The notes under the pieces: model-generated
The model's database searches: none
Told to the model about the DNA's origin: nothing
What the model saw: the letters and a program-made list of their open reading frames with translations, nothing else
In this document: piece by piece, positions 51,346 to 62,559 of the stretch
Layout: each line of letters opens with the position of its first letter
How positions within the stretch are numbered: position 1 is the first letter of the stretch
Program-made: the position numbers and the translations under genes
From: Apricaphanius iberus
Taxonomy: Eukaryota > Chordata > Actinopteri > Cyprinodontiformes > Aphaniidae
Direction of reading: 5' to 3'
Length of the DNA: 64,000 nt
Assembly (NCBI GenBank): GCA_028564705.1
Contig: JAPXFQ010002130.1
Coordinates: forward strand, 64,501-128,500

Positions 51346-51835
51346 GGCTTTGGGGAACTAGAGATAACCCTATCAATGTTCCTGGAAAGAAGCGAAGCTC
51401 CGTCCTCGGTGGGATGGATGCCGTCTCTACGTAACAGTCCAGGTTTTCCCCAGAAGGCCCCCCAGTTATCAATGTAGCCCACATCGTTTTCTGGACACCA
51501 CCTTGACAACCAAAGGTGGAACGAAAGCATACGGCTGTACATGTCATCGCTAGTACGATCAGGCAGGGGACCAGAAAAAATTACAGAGTCAGACATCTTT
51601 TTGGCAGCCCTACACACCGAAGCTACGCTAATTTTAGTGACCTCCGACTGCCGTCGCCGGGTGTCATTGCCACCAGCATGGATAACGATCCTGCTATACC
51701 GCCGTTTGTCCTTGGCCAAAAGCTTCAGATGGGACCTAATGTCCGCAGCCCTGGCCCCTGGAAGACATTTGACGGTGGTCTTTCGTGTCTCTGGAGCCAC
51801 GAAAGAGGGTGTCTCTGGAGGGTTGGGGGTGTGAG
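51342..51835 (-). CDS. L2 LINE ORF1, SGNH esterase domain, 5'-truncated
   Basis: About 160 codons. [13 protein letters not shown] matches the GxND block of SGNH hydrolases, and [11 protein letters not shown] matches the last block with the catalytic Asp-x-x-His. The first block with the nucleophilic serine (GDS) should lie upstream and is absent because the LINE is cut here, so this copy cannot be a working esterase. Esterase-type ORF1 proteins are known from CR1/L2 elements including zebrafish ones and are thought to bind membranes or act as chaperones. The TGA overlaps the ORF2 opening codon (GTGA, 51345-51342). Confidence 0.82.
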
Positions 51836-51862
51836 TAACACACCTCACACCCCCAACCCTCC
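51817..51862. repeat. 19-bp perfect hairpin at the 5' end of the L2 LINE
   Basis: GGAGGGTTGGGGGTGTGAG (51817-51835) is followed by an 8-nt loop and its exact reverse complement (51844-51862). The first arm is part of LINE ORF1 (minus sense), the second lies outside. Confidence 0.93.
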
Positions 51863-52207
51863 AAATTGCATTTCACAGAACGTCATAACCATGCATGATC
51901 CCCCCCTGAAATTGAATCATTTATTCTTTGACTGATTTCTAAAAAATTCTGAAAATGTTATCCAAATCCATCCATAACGCTTTGAGTTGTTTTGCTAAAA
52001 GACGGACGTGAGCCCCTTGGTGGATGTGAAAAACTGATGAGTTAAATATTCTAGTTAAGTAAAACGGTTTTGTTGTTGCAGAGCCCCCGTTCCACCAGTA
52101 GATGCTGTGTATATGCATGATCAGAGCTGTTTTTATATTTAGGAACATTTCTACACACGGCATGTGCACAGATCTGTGAATAAGTACGGGGCATAAACGA
52201 GAGCCCT

Positions 52208-55200
52208 GATCTTTGCCTGCATTCTGTCAGACACATTTCAGTTTTTTCTTGGAGAACAAAGGTTTTCCCATGCACACAACTCATCGAAGTCATGAAACTC
52301 TTGCAGTCTCTGTCTTGTTATACAGACTTGTTTTTTTCTAGAACTGTAGTAAAACGGTGGTGCAAAAGTGTGATCACTTTTTAGTTTTGTTTTTTTTTAA
52401 ACTGCAATGATCTTTTTACGGTTTGTTTTCAGGATGAACTTCAGTGGACAGCCAGACCTTGACATGTTGGTGATTGAATTGAATGCCGTCCTCTTATCGA
52501 CTGTTTTCTGTACACGGGAACTGCTGATTTAAAATTCTTTCGAGACTTCTTTGGATCCCACCATAATGTCTACTCCAACAGCAGCGTTGTTGGTGAACCT
52601 ACTTAGCCTGGGCCCACCCCTTAGGCCCTGCCAGTTCATAGGCGCCAATTTACAGATCTGCCAACGGTTACCCCTGCCCCTGTTCAATTAGACAAACACA
52701 TACTGGCCTGTACCCGTTATCCATGGTTATTTCCATATTAAACCTGCACACTGACACAATGGAATAACTACCATAAATACATAACTGTCATGGCCCCCGT
52801 ACTGTCTATCGGTTTGTGCGCATCAAATCCAACATTTTAGCCCATATCTCACATTTTCTTATGGCAGTCTGAACAGCACAATTAACTTTTTTGACAACCC
52901 CAACCCAGGTCACTTTCATATGTGGTATTAATTCAGATACATAGCTGATGTTACAAAGCAACTGAAGTTACATTTCATCAAACAGACTCCTACATACTCA
53001 AGACAGACAGATACTGGAACAGTATCCTCCTTTTTTCTTCCTACTTTTGACTGCTTGAGCGTGACTTGATGAAAAACTGTTATAGTTGGTGAACCTTTTT
53101 GGGGTAAAATAAGTGTCTGAAATCCTCCGGGTTATATTATGTTGGCAAGTAAAGGATTTCCTGGATCCAGAAGAAGAAGATAGACACGGGTAAACTGAGA
53201 TAAAAATAAAGCAGAAGGGCCGGATTCAAATTCAGATCATCCCATTCTGAAGCAGCATATCTCATAGCGGAGAGCCAAGTTTATGTGCTTTGAAATGATG
53301 CCCACCATGTTTTATTGTAATTTTCCTTAACAAAATATTGATTAAATAATGTTCTGTAATCAGAGCAGTTTTTAGGACAACTCACGTCTCATCTGAAGTT
53401 TTCCTGATCTTTATTCCTCTCAGAAACAGGCTCATTCAGTGTCAGTCTTTAGTTTGGATTTATCAGCAGTTTGTCAAAACAATCCTGTCTATATGTCTTC
53501 ATATTTACTGCAACCTTTTTCAGTGGTAAAATGCACAAAGGGATTGGATTTCCTTCTGCCATATTTTGGCTGCACCTGAAAAGAGAACGCAGTAAATCAC
53601 ATCGCATAAGCTTTTTAAGTTTGTGCTTTTTAAGGTTGTATTCATGCTAGCTTGCTCTAAGGGACTGTTTGAACACACACTCAATCATTTAATATGTAGC
53701 GCTGATGAGAAACAGTGTCCGACGTGTTGTCCTTTTCTGCACATTTGGTGCGCTTTGGATCCTACACAGTTCCCACTGCGTTCTGATGGCAGTCATATTT
53801 AAATCTCAGTGTGAACAGGCACACAGACACCAAAAATTTTATTTCATAAAGAAAACCAGAGCTGAGCATTGAGACCTGCAGGGCTGCAGTTCAGGAACTT
53901 TCTCTAAGACAGTTATAATTACACTTTCAGCGTTTCCCCTAAAAAAGTTTCCAGCCGAGGTGCTAGTCAATGGGGGGGCTTATCAGGTGCTTGTGGTACA
54001 CCAAAAATTATTGGTACCGCTATCTACCATAGATAGAATTATAGGCTGCTCATGTATACCTTAATGCCTTTGAAACGTAAAAATAAAAAAATCTGCTACC
54101 TTTTTTCTTAAAACCAATATTTTTCTTTACAATACTTTAAATAAATAAAACAAACATTTTGTACTCTTTAAAATGTTTTTGCCCTCCACACGGCGTTGTT
54201 GGTCTGCACAACACACACACACACGTACATAGTTCTTATTTTGACTAGTAAAGTTATTCAAATTTTTTAAGGATTCGAACCGACTAAAATATCTGCACTG
54301 GACATTTTATTATTGAACAGTAAAACTAAAGAGTTCTACTTCCTTTTATTATATGTATGCTTATACAAGTAGCTTATACAATAGCCACAAGTTGACTGCG
54401 ATTTATTATTCAGTATTATTTTAAAACTAACAAAATAAATATTTTTATTTCCTTTTAATTAAAAGGTTAATAATTTCTTTTGTATATCGCAGTAGTTTTT
54501 TTTTTTTTAAGAACGTAATAATTACATTGGTTTACAGCACAAATGCACAAGTCACCAGGGCTGATATATAAATTACCTGCAGCTCCCTGGTGGCTGATGT
54601 CCACATCATAACTGCACACATTGTGCAAAATGCGTGATCATGAGTCTTAGAGGGTTACTAGCATGACCACTGTTCTTAATATTTATTTAAAAACTTCTGA
54701 GGGACATGGACCCTCATGTTCAGCAGGCCTGAAGATTTCCACAGAAAAAAAAAAATACTTTCACATAGATTTCGCCTCGAATGCTTCCACTTTGAAAGTA
54801 ATGTTAGGTGTTACGGTTCACATTTAAAAAAAGAAGGCAGGTCCGCGACACAAACGCAGTTTACCTTTTAGCACAGGTACAGCGAGTGATGAACAGATGG
54901 AGGACGAGGAGCTGAGGCAGAGCACAGCAGGAGGAAGTATGGAGGAGAGGCGGTTGGCGGAACAGGGGAATATTACGTTCGGTAGAATTGTTATTCTCTG
55001 CTTTTCTACAATGAATGGCTGAAACTCCTTCACCACGCGGCTACATTGTGTTGTCAGACATGAGTACTGCACATTTAGCACAGAACTCACATGTCCCCAG
55101 CTTTTTTTCATAGTTTAGAAGAGCAGGTCGTACCCAGATATGTAGATGTTAAATTATGTAAAGTACATGCTACACAAAATACAGTACCTAGCTTACAGGT

Positions 55201-57980
55201 TGGCTGGTTTACATTTTGTGGCCGTGGCGCTGGACTTTCAGCCATGGCAAAGCGCGACGGTAATGACTATGTAAGGGAAACACGGATTTTGTATTGGACG
55301 ATGAAACAGTTAACGATATTGAAAAGGTAACAAAAAGGATCTGGCTATTTCTTTTTTTTAATTTCCCCATTTACCTGTTCTGAAAGACACTCAAGTTCAA
55401 AGCTGCTATAATGATTTTTATTTTTTTAAACCAAGTTAGCTTAAAACATAAAAACAGTCAGAGAGCACTCACCCCTCCCATCGGATATCACCGTTAGGCC
55501 ACGCCCCACTGATTTGGGAACACACATCGCCACAACAGGACAGACAGCAGAAAACACCAGTTGCTGTTCACTAACCTCTTTTTTGTTTCCGTGACTTCAA
55601 ATGGCATTCTTTTTTTTTTCTTTGACTCATGTAGTTTATCCTGAAGTCTAAGTATTAGCCGGCAGCTGTTTATCCTCCTCTGACACTATTAAGCAGGGAA
55701 CCTCTCACACCAGTGGTCATCGTCTTGAGTGGCGAAACCATGTAAAAGATGAAACCCGTTTGTCTGATGAGACAGACAACCAGATGGTCTAATCGTTTGT
55801 TTCAGACCAAGCCACGTTATTGATTGGCTGAGATTTTTATACAGATGGGACCGATCCACTTTATTATTTTCTTTTTAGGTTTTCTTTTTAATCTCCACAA
55901 TATATTTATAGCCATGCTGTGTTAAAATGTTAAGATGTATGAAAAAAATGTTTTAGCTAGTTTCTCTAGCTATGGCTGAGCAACAATCTTTACAAGGCAA
56001 AAAAGTTCAACTTGGGTATTGTTTCTGTACATTCTTGTACTGCTTTATATTAAATATTAACTTGCTCAATTAAGGTCTTTCCAAAAATGAAAACCTGGCA
56101 CCATGCCTGGTTTATTCCCAACAAATAGCACATAAGTGTTGAACAATGACCTGGTATCTAATGTTGGGGTGTCTTCACTCATTGTGGAACAGAAATTACA
56201 TTTTTACTTGATTTTACATTAAATCATTAAATCAGTTATCCATACTGTATGTCAAAATATGTCAAGAAATAATGAGAGGGAAATGGCTTAATAAAATTAC
56301 TTTCTGTTTGCAAGGGATCATAAAACTAGCGTTTCAAGCAACAGCAACAGGTACACGATCTAACAAAATCTATTTTAATGTGTTTCAGAGTGATGAATGC
56401 ATCATGGTAATAACACAGCTCCAGGGCCTCAAATTGGCAGATGAAAAAATTAAGCTGGTAATGATATTTTCATACCTGATCTTTTACAATCCCCGTCCCT
56501 TGATGTGTGTTTATGGCGGGTTCTTGGCCGGCCCAACCAGATATCAGCATGTGTGCACAAATACTACAGGTGTCCAACCAGGTCTCATTTACAGGATTAG
56601 TGCGGCGAACAGCTGCCATCATGAATGCAGATGGCCACAATATTGGAATGGTTATTGCTCTCTGCATGTCCTTCAGCAGAGTGTAATCCCCGGGTACACA
56701 GATGGGAATGTGTGCTGCTTCTGCTCTGCTTAGACATCACTGAGGCAGCTGTGTCCTGAATTACGCTGGATTTCAGAATTTTGGATGAGCAATCTGGGAA
56801 AAGGAAGCACAGTGGAGTGTGCGAGGCAAGCTCAGGATAATTTAAGCTTCTGTGAGGATGTGTTGCTTTATGAACAACTTGGACTGCGTGTTTTGTGTAA
56901 TGGAGCCTGGAGTGGCAATTTTTGTTTGTCTTCAACTTTTCCCACTTGCAGGAAACATTTCACTTAGTTCCAAGACTCGGATGTAGTTTAAGGCAATTTA
57001 AATCCTGAAAAGCACTGAAAACAGAAACAGTGGAGGGGGGCAGAATGGCTGCAACTGACAGAGTGATGGCTCCCGAAATAGGCTGCTGTCCCACAAGTCG
57101 CAGTGTGACACTCACGCTTGCAGCCAAACAGCTGCACACGCTACTTCCCATGGCTCCCAGTGACATTTCATTTACGTCACAGGTACGCAGTCCGGGGAAG
57201 GTTTCTTGTCTCAGTTTGTTTCTATTAACCCTAAATGAAATCATTAAAATTGTTTGAAGCAATCTATGGGGAGAGAGGGAGCAACTCCTTTATTCTAAGG
57301 AATATTTTATGACATTGTTATTTTTTTACTAGATATTTAAAGTTTGAATATGTAAGATATTTACAATGAATTAATCACACAACAGTCTAAAATACCAACC
57401 ATGTTGGAAGGAAGGTTACATTGAAACAGATTTCGATCTCAGCCTGCTAGGTGGTCGTACGTTTTTTTTATTCATTTTAAAAATTCTGCTATGGGACGTA
57501 GTCATTGTTTACAATATTTGTCCATACGGATATCTGTCTTATGTCCATATTTCCTTGTTCCAAAGCCAATCATAAGTGAGCCCCCAAGGTTGTCATGTCT
57601 TCAGCACAAATAGTCTGCTTCCATTTCTAATCAGACAGCGACTAGCTGAAGGCTAACGTTGAGCTAACAATGCTAGCAGTAAAATAGTTAGCTCTAAAAA
57701 TAGCTCAAGCTACTTTTTAGTTACCATCAACTCGATTGCAGTTAAATGTTTTTACTTATGAACTTACGGTTTATAACTCGTCTTCGCTCGTCATCTTGTA
57801 TACTCTGGCCAATCAGAAACAGACAACTCTTCTTGAAATTCTTGGTTGGGGGGGTGAGAGTGGACTACATTGTTTTCTTCATGGACTGCAGTACTCTATA
57901 TTGTACCTTTATGAAAGGTGTGTGTGTTTGTTCATTTGGAAGACATTTGTTGGGCATTAGTTTACATGTAGCCTATCTAA
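52208..57980. other. intronic stretch without recognised genes
   Basis: A poly-purine/T patchwork with scattered repeat-like blocks (52600-52930; 53940-54060; 54780-55540 including GTTAGGCCACGCCCC). No element ends could be matched, and no frame carries a known domain. Confidence 0.35.
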
Positions 57981-57985
57981 CAGGG

Positions 57986-58035
57986 ATGTAACGGCACAAG
58001 TATTCGTATTCTAATTTTTTTGGGTCGGCCCTGTC
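57986..58035. mobile_element. short hAT-like end fragment
   Basis: CAGGGATGTAACGGCACAAG followed by TATTCGTATTCTAAT resembles the left end of fish hAT elements that start CAGxGxTGTAACG. Nothing matching is seen downstream before exon 3. Confidence 0.35.
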
Positions 58036-58541
58036 TAGAAGTATATGTCCCTTTATGTGTCCAGTAATAATGTTCTCCTAAAGAAATTATATTTATCTTA
58101 CTATGATAACTTTTTCACATAGGGCCAGGTTGGCTTGGACAGCTTTTTTTTCTCCTTTATAAATGCAATAATTTGAAATGGGTTCTTGTATTTAACCCAG
58201 GTTATCTTTGTCTTATTTTTTTTAAATTATTATATGATCGGAAACATTAAGTGTGACAAAAAGCAAAAACAGTAGAAAGGTGTAAAGATGGCAAATAGAG
58301 TTTCAGAGCACTGTTTGTCATTGTCAGAAAATGTAGAATAATTTTTCCCTCCACTTCTGATGTGATCAAAAATAAATTTTTCCTCCCTGAATTTACCAAT
58401 TTGAAATTGCCATAGGACAAGTTTCCCTCCCACGTTAGGATTTGTCACCCTCTTCTGTTGATGAGTCATAACTGAACAGAATTTTTAAAGATCTGAAAAT
58501 AAAATATTTCTCGTCTTTTTCCCTTTTTTTGTGACCTACAG

Positions 58542-58615
58542 AATCAACGTATCGTCATCAAGCCAACATTGACGATGAAGTTGTCACCATGGAGATCCTG
58601 GACACTGCAGGCCAG
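58542..58615 (+). CDS. rerg: RERG coding exon 3 (interswitch and G3 motif)
   Basis: A 74-nt exon after a long pyrimidine tract and GACCTACAG, ending CAG|GTGGGA (phase 0). It completes codon 40 and gives residues 40-64, from ESTYRHQANIDDE to MEILDTAGQ. DTAGQ (residues 60-64) is the G3 motif; Gln64 corresponds to the catalytic Ras Gln61, so hydrolysis capacity appears conserved. The next exons, which should carry switch II, NKxD, the SAK-like motif and the C-terminal tail of a protein of about 199 residues, are not found before the window ends at 64000. Confidence 0.93.
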
Positions 58616-60944
58616 GTGGGATAAATGATCAACTGAATAATAAAATGCATATGAGTGTGATGTAACTTGAGGATTTATTGCCATTCTGCATGTTTTGTAG
58701 ACCTACAGAGGCAATGTGTCCCATTTTATTTCACCACAGTAAACTGAAAAGCAATTCTAAAGGAAAACACATTGGAAAAGAAACCCTTCTCCTGACTAAC
58801 TCTGGACAATTGTCCCCTACCTTGTTTTTTTTAAACTTTGAATGTAATAATGCCTGATTGGGTAATTACTCTAGCATCCTCTCCAATCAAATCCATTCAC
58901 TGACATGATTAAACTGGGGCCCTTGGCTCAGAGTGAAGCAGATTAGTTCAGCATGAAACAGTTCAGATGGTTTTATGCAGACATCATGGGGGTGAATGTT
59001 CATTTTATTATTGAATTTGCACAGTTCTTTTTCTTTGGTCAACTAATTGAAGCAAAGAAAAATGTAATGAGTGAACCATAAGAATTAGATGGTTGAATTT
59101 AGGGAGTAGTTTTCCTAATGCATGAAGGGTGACTATTATATATGGCCACAATATATTTAGATATATACTCTTAGAAAACTGGTCCACACAAGTTTTTGTC
59201 AGCAGGCATATTTCTGATGCAGTGTGCTCATTGACTAAAATAGATCATTTAAGGAAATTGGTCAGGGTGCAGAAAACCAAAACAGGAGCCAATAAAGGCT
59301 CAAATCTGTCATATCCTGGAAAATGCTGCCTTAATGCACAGGACATAAAGGAAGACTATTGGCAATTTCTGAAGCCTCAAATTGAAAATCATATAAATCA
59401 ACTAAAACCATAATCCCGAAACCATCCAAACTGATATATGCTGGCTGAGGTTAAGCTTTGAAATTACTTTCTGCCCAGTTGAAATGTTATCAGTTTCATT
59501 TTAAAACTAAAAAGAAACAAAACTATTTTTGAGCTCAAATTTTTTTTACGAAATTAGAATTATGTTAGATTCTTGGTGAAACCACAGTTCTAAGGAACAA
59601 TTTAGCCAATATTAGGGAAGGTATATGTTGATATTACAGCCTCTATGTATCTGTGTATGAAACGTATGCAGCAAATTCTTCTTTTTAAAGTATCATTAAA
59701 GTTGGAAGTTAACAGAATTGTAACAACACCAATTCATACATATTCCATAATTTAGACTTTATATAGAAGATATAGATAGATGTTGCAATATGTCACCAAC
59801 TTGTTCATTCCATGCCTAGAAGACTTGGTGCTGTCCTTAAAAATCATGGTGCTCATACAAAATACTACATGTAGTAGTTTTTGTTGCAGGGTGGATTAGT
59901 TTTTGCTTCATCCAATTTGAGTAAAACTGAAGATTGTTTGATCTAAGTTACATTATTAACCTTAATTTCATGTTATGGAGTTAAATAAGTGTTCAATGAA
60001 ACTTAGCCTTGTGGAAAGATTGGAAATTGTTCTTTTGTTCATTGAGCTACTGATTAAATTCATACTTTTTAAAGGGGGTGTACTCATTTATGCAGAGCAT
60101 TGTATATTTAAGTCTCTGCTTGTAACTTTACAAGATATGAAAAAGTTAAATTACTTTTTTATAGTGCTGTATGGAAGCCAAGAGAGAACATGTTTCAATA
60201 AAAATCTGATTTTAAGATGAACATTTAGACTCAGTCTCACTCCATATACTCCACGTGTGTCTAATATGAGTATAAGTGTTGTCAAGTGCTCTGTAGGGCT
60301 AACTTAGAAGGACCAGAGTTGTTTGAAAAAAAAGTGTAGGTTGGATGTGAAAGTGAAGAGTTCTTCAGGATGGTAATTTCCTGCAGCCCAGCAGGAGAGT
60401 TGCCACACTCAGACCAGGAGGGAGCGTTTGCGTAAATCCTCAGGAAGATGATAAATATGCTGCAGTGCTGCGTAGGTGTTCTGCTGGAGGCTGATTTCCC
60501 CTGCGACACTTCAACCCAGTCATCTCTCTCTCATTACAGTGAGGGCTATTTTCAGTCAGTATTAGGATAAGGCCCGAATGTTTTTGCAGACTAGATCACG
60601 CTGGACGACAGCCCCCCCCCCGCCCTTCTCTGACTGTATTAAGACATTGTGCAAGATTCCTCCTGACACACTATAAATTTCTAGGTTCAAAAGTAGATTG
60701 GGTATACAAACTGTTCTTAATAGGAACTGGTGAAGATGTTTGACTATTTACCTTCATAAAATGCTTGCTGGATTTAATTTATTAGAAATTAAGAAACAGT
60801 TTTAGCGGTTTTGAAACCTTAGCTTGTTAAACATCAGTTAGGAAAGAGTTACAAAGTTCTTTGGAAACAGTTGTATGATTGGATTCATGATAACCTGATA
60901 TCTGCTGATTATTGCATGTGGATTTTCTGAAGTATTGTAAACTT

Positions 60945-61500
60945 CAAATCTTAAAGGAAAAGTTTGTTTTTTCATCCTGGACCTTATTTTTAGCAAATAT
61001 TATCCTCAGTTATTCATCCAGACAAGTTTGGAGCCACTTGAAATGGGAGACGTTTGTATCCAGTCGTGATCAGTGCATATCGATATATCCATCCATCCAT
61101 CCATCCATTTTCTTAACCGCTTAATCCTTAATGGGTCGCGGGGGGGCTGGTGCCTATCCCCAGCTGTCGATGGGCGAGACGCGGGGTACACCCTGGACAG
61201 GTCGCCAGTCCATCACAGGCATATCGATATAATGGGAATTAATCAGGGCTGAAGATTTGCCGCCTGTAATACGACCGGATATAAACATCTCCCAAAGCAC
61301 TCCAAGTGGCTCCAAACTGTCTGTCAAGTCTGGGTGAGTAACTAAATAATATTTGCTGTCTGGGCTATAGGAAGGCTGCTGTGCTATTGTCGACACTAAG
61401 ACTATTTGCAGTGTGCCAGCAAAATAGGACTTATTTCGCTGCGTGGGAAACAACCCAAAGAAGTTTTCAGCTGGCTGGAAGAAAAATTACCAAAAATGTG
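60945..61500. mobile_element. interspersed repeat interrupted by a SINE
   Basis: The left part shares CCTGGACCTTATTTTTAG with the fold-back element at 14935. The right part continues from 61232 with GGCTGAAGATTTGCCGCC and GTGGCTCCAAACTGTC; GTTTGGAGCCAC appears inverted on the left (61026-61037). The two halves probably formed one palindromic element before the SINE landed in it. Confidence 0.5.
61088..61218 (-). mobile_element. 131-bp SINE/RTE-type 3' fragment with perfect 13-bp target duplication
   Basis: TCCATCCATCCATCCATCC, then TTAACCGCTTAATCC, GGGGTACACCCTGGACAGG and CGCCAGTCCATCACAG: the same unit as at 3318. GCATATCGATATA stands exactly at both sides (61075-61087 and 61219-61231). The CCAT repeat is the 3' tail, so this is a severely 5'-truncated retroposition. 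Confidence 0.9.
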
Positions 61501-61540
61501 GCTATTGGATTCAGAAGGGACACCATGTGACAGACTCTAA

Positions 61541-62117
61541 GGCCACATCCACACTAAGCCGGGTAATGCATTAAACGTATAATTATTTAGTCTACACCCC
61601 CCTATCGTCCACACTAACCCGGCGTCGTTTAAGGTCTGTGGCCGGATAACTATTAGCCGGGTAAGAGAGCCGCGTAAATCTTAATTCAACGGCTAAACGA
61701 GCTAGTGTGGACAGCTTCCACGGATAATGAAAGGAAGTGGCGTCAATGAATGCAGCGTCAATAACAATACGACACTACAGACAAAGACAACAGCGAAGAG
61801 TAATAAATGGATCTCGTCGTCTGTCCAAACCAAAAAACTCTCTCTTCTTCTGAGCAGCTATTGTTCTCTTCGGTTAACGGGACAAGCAGATATGTACTGT
61901 GATGTAGAGCTTCTTATATATATAATGTAGGTGCTGGCGTCACGTAGATTATACGCGTCTTTTCGCGCATGCCCAGTATTTGCACAGGTCGGCATGGGAT
62001 TGCGCAATCATGGGAACTTAAACTGACCTTAAACGGGGCGTAAATGCTCGTGTTGAGTGGATAACATTAGGCGTCTAACTCCCCGTATAACCTTATCGGC
62101 TTAGTGTGGACCTAGCC
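61541..62117. mobile_element. PIF/Harbinger-like MITE with TAA target duplication
   Basis: Left end GGCCACATCCACACTAAGCC; right end reverse complemented GGCTAGGTCCACACTAAGCC. TAA stands directly outside both (61538-61540, 62118-62120), matching the 3-bp TWA duplication of PIF/Harbinger elements. The 577-bp interior contains CCGTATAA/CCGGGTAA motifs and no transposase. Confidence 0.78.
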
Positions 62118-62527
62118 TAAGGCAAGAAAAAAAGTCATCTTCGCCTGTGCCCTAAACACTTCTTATCAATTGGAATTCAGCTTCCTGGCCTTGGTAGGCC
62201 AAAAAAAACTCTATTGGATGTGTATGTATAAGGAAACTCCGTCCCACTCCACACCATCCCTCACATGAGCCTGTGAGCTACCTAATTCAGCTATCTCAAG
62301 GTTGCATATTACATCACAGGTGACAGACTCTGTGATTGAAATGTGAGGAGGTCATGGATTCACTGACTACTGACACACTCACTCATGCACACACACAGGG
62401 CACTACCACAGGCATGCATACACTGCCTAGATTTCAACATGCTGGTGGTACCCTAGGATGTCCCGCACCCCCTTGGACAGCGGAATTGTGGCTGCTTTGT
62501 CTGCGAGGTTTGACAAAAGGGGGGGGG

Positions 62528-62559
62528 CATAATACCTTGTTTTTACTCAAGGTATTATG
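62528..62559. repeat. 12-bp perfect hairpin
   Basis: CATAATACCTTG (62528-62539) pairs with CAAGGTATTATG (62548-62559) around an 8-nt loop, directly after a run of G. Confidence 0.9.

Larger units (their letters stand above)
47152..51835 (-). mobile_element. L2-clade LINE, nearly full length, with ORF1 and intact ORF2
   Basis: Minus-strand non-LTR retrotransposon. The 3' end on the + strand is CAATTCAATTCAATTCAG with TTTATATAGCGCC; a 1.1-kb 3'-UTR follows (47152-48267), then ORF2 and the 3' part of ORF1. An ORF1 with an esterase fold, as known from zebrafish L2-type elements, plus an AP-endonuclease/RT ORF2, place it in the CR1/L2 group. The 5' end is truncated inside ORF1 and capped by a hairpin. 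An open ORF2 suggests recent insertion. Confidence 0.88.
46523..52207. mobile_element. DNA transposon split by the L2 LINE
   Basis: Left end AGGGCCCTCATTTATAAA; right end reverse complemented AGGGCTCTCGTTTATGCC. The inner sequences continue with loosely matching motifs. Without the inserted LINE (47152 to about 51862) the element would be roughly 1 kb. GGGCCCTC-TTTATAAA termini recall PIF/Harbinger-type MITEs of fish, but no 3-bp duplication was confirmed. No transposase recognised. Confidence 0.55.
39663..58541 (+). other. rerg: RERG intron 2 (about 18.9 kb)
   Basis: GT donor (GTAAGA) at 39663, AG acceptor at 58540-58541. It holds the densest transposon cluster of the window (about 43070-52207), including the long L2 LINE on the minus strand, antisense to the host gene. 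Confidence 0.85.

Noticed and set aside
51836..51848. Start of LINE ORF1 at 51848
   Set aside because: That start is a GTG inside the inverted copy and loop of the hairpin, outside genuine LINE sequence.
56272..56733. 153-codon open frame in intron 2
   Set aside because: No known motif; composition looks like random translation of intronic DNA.
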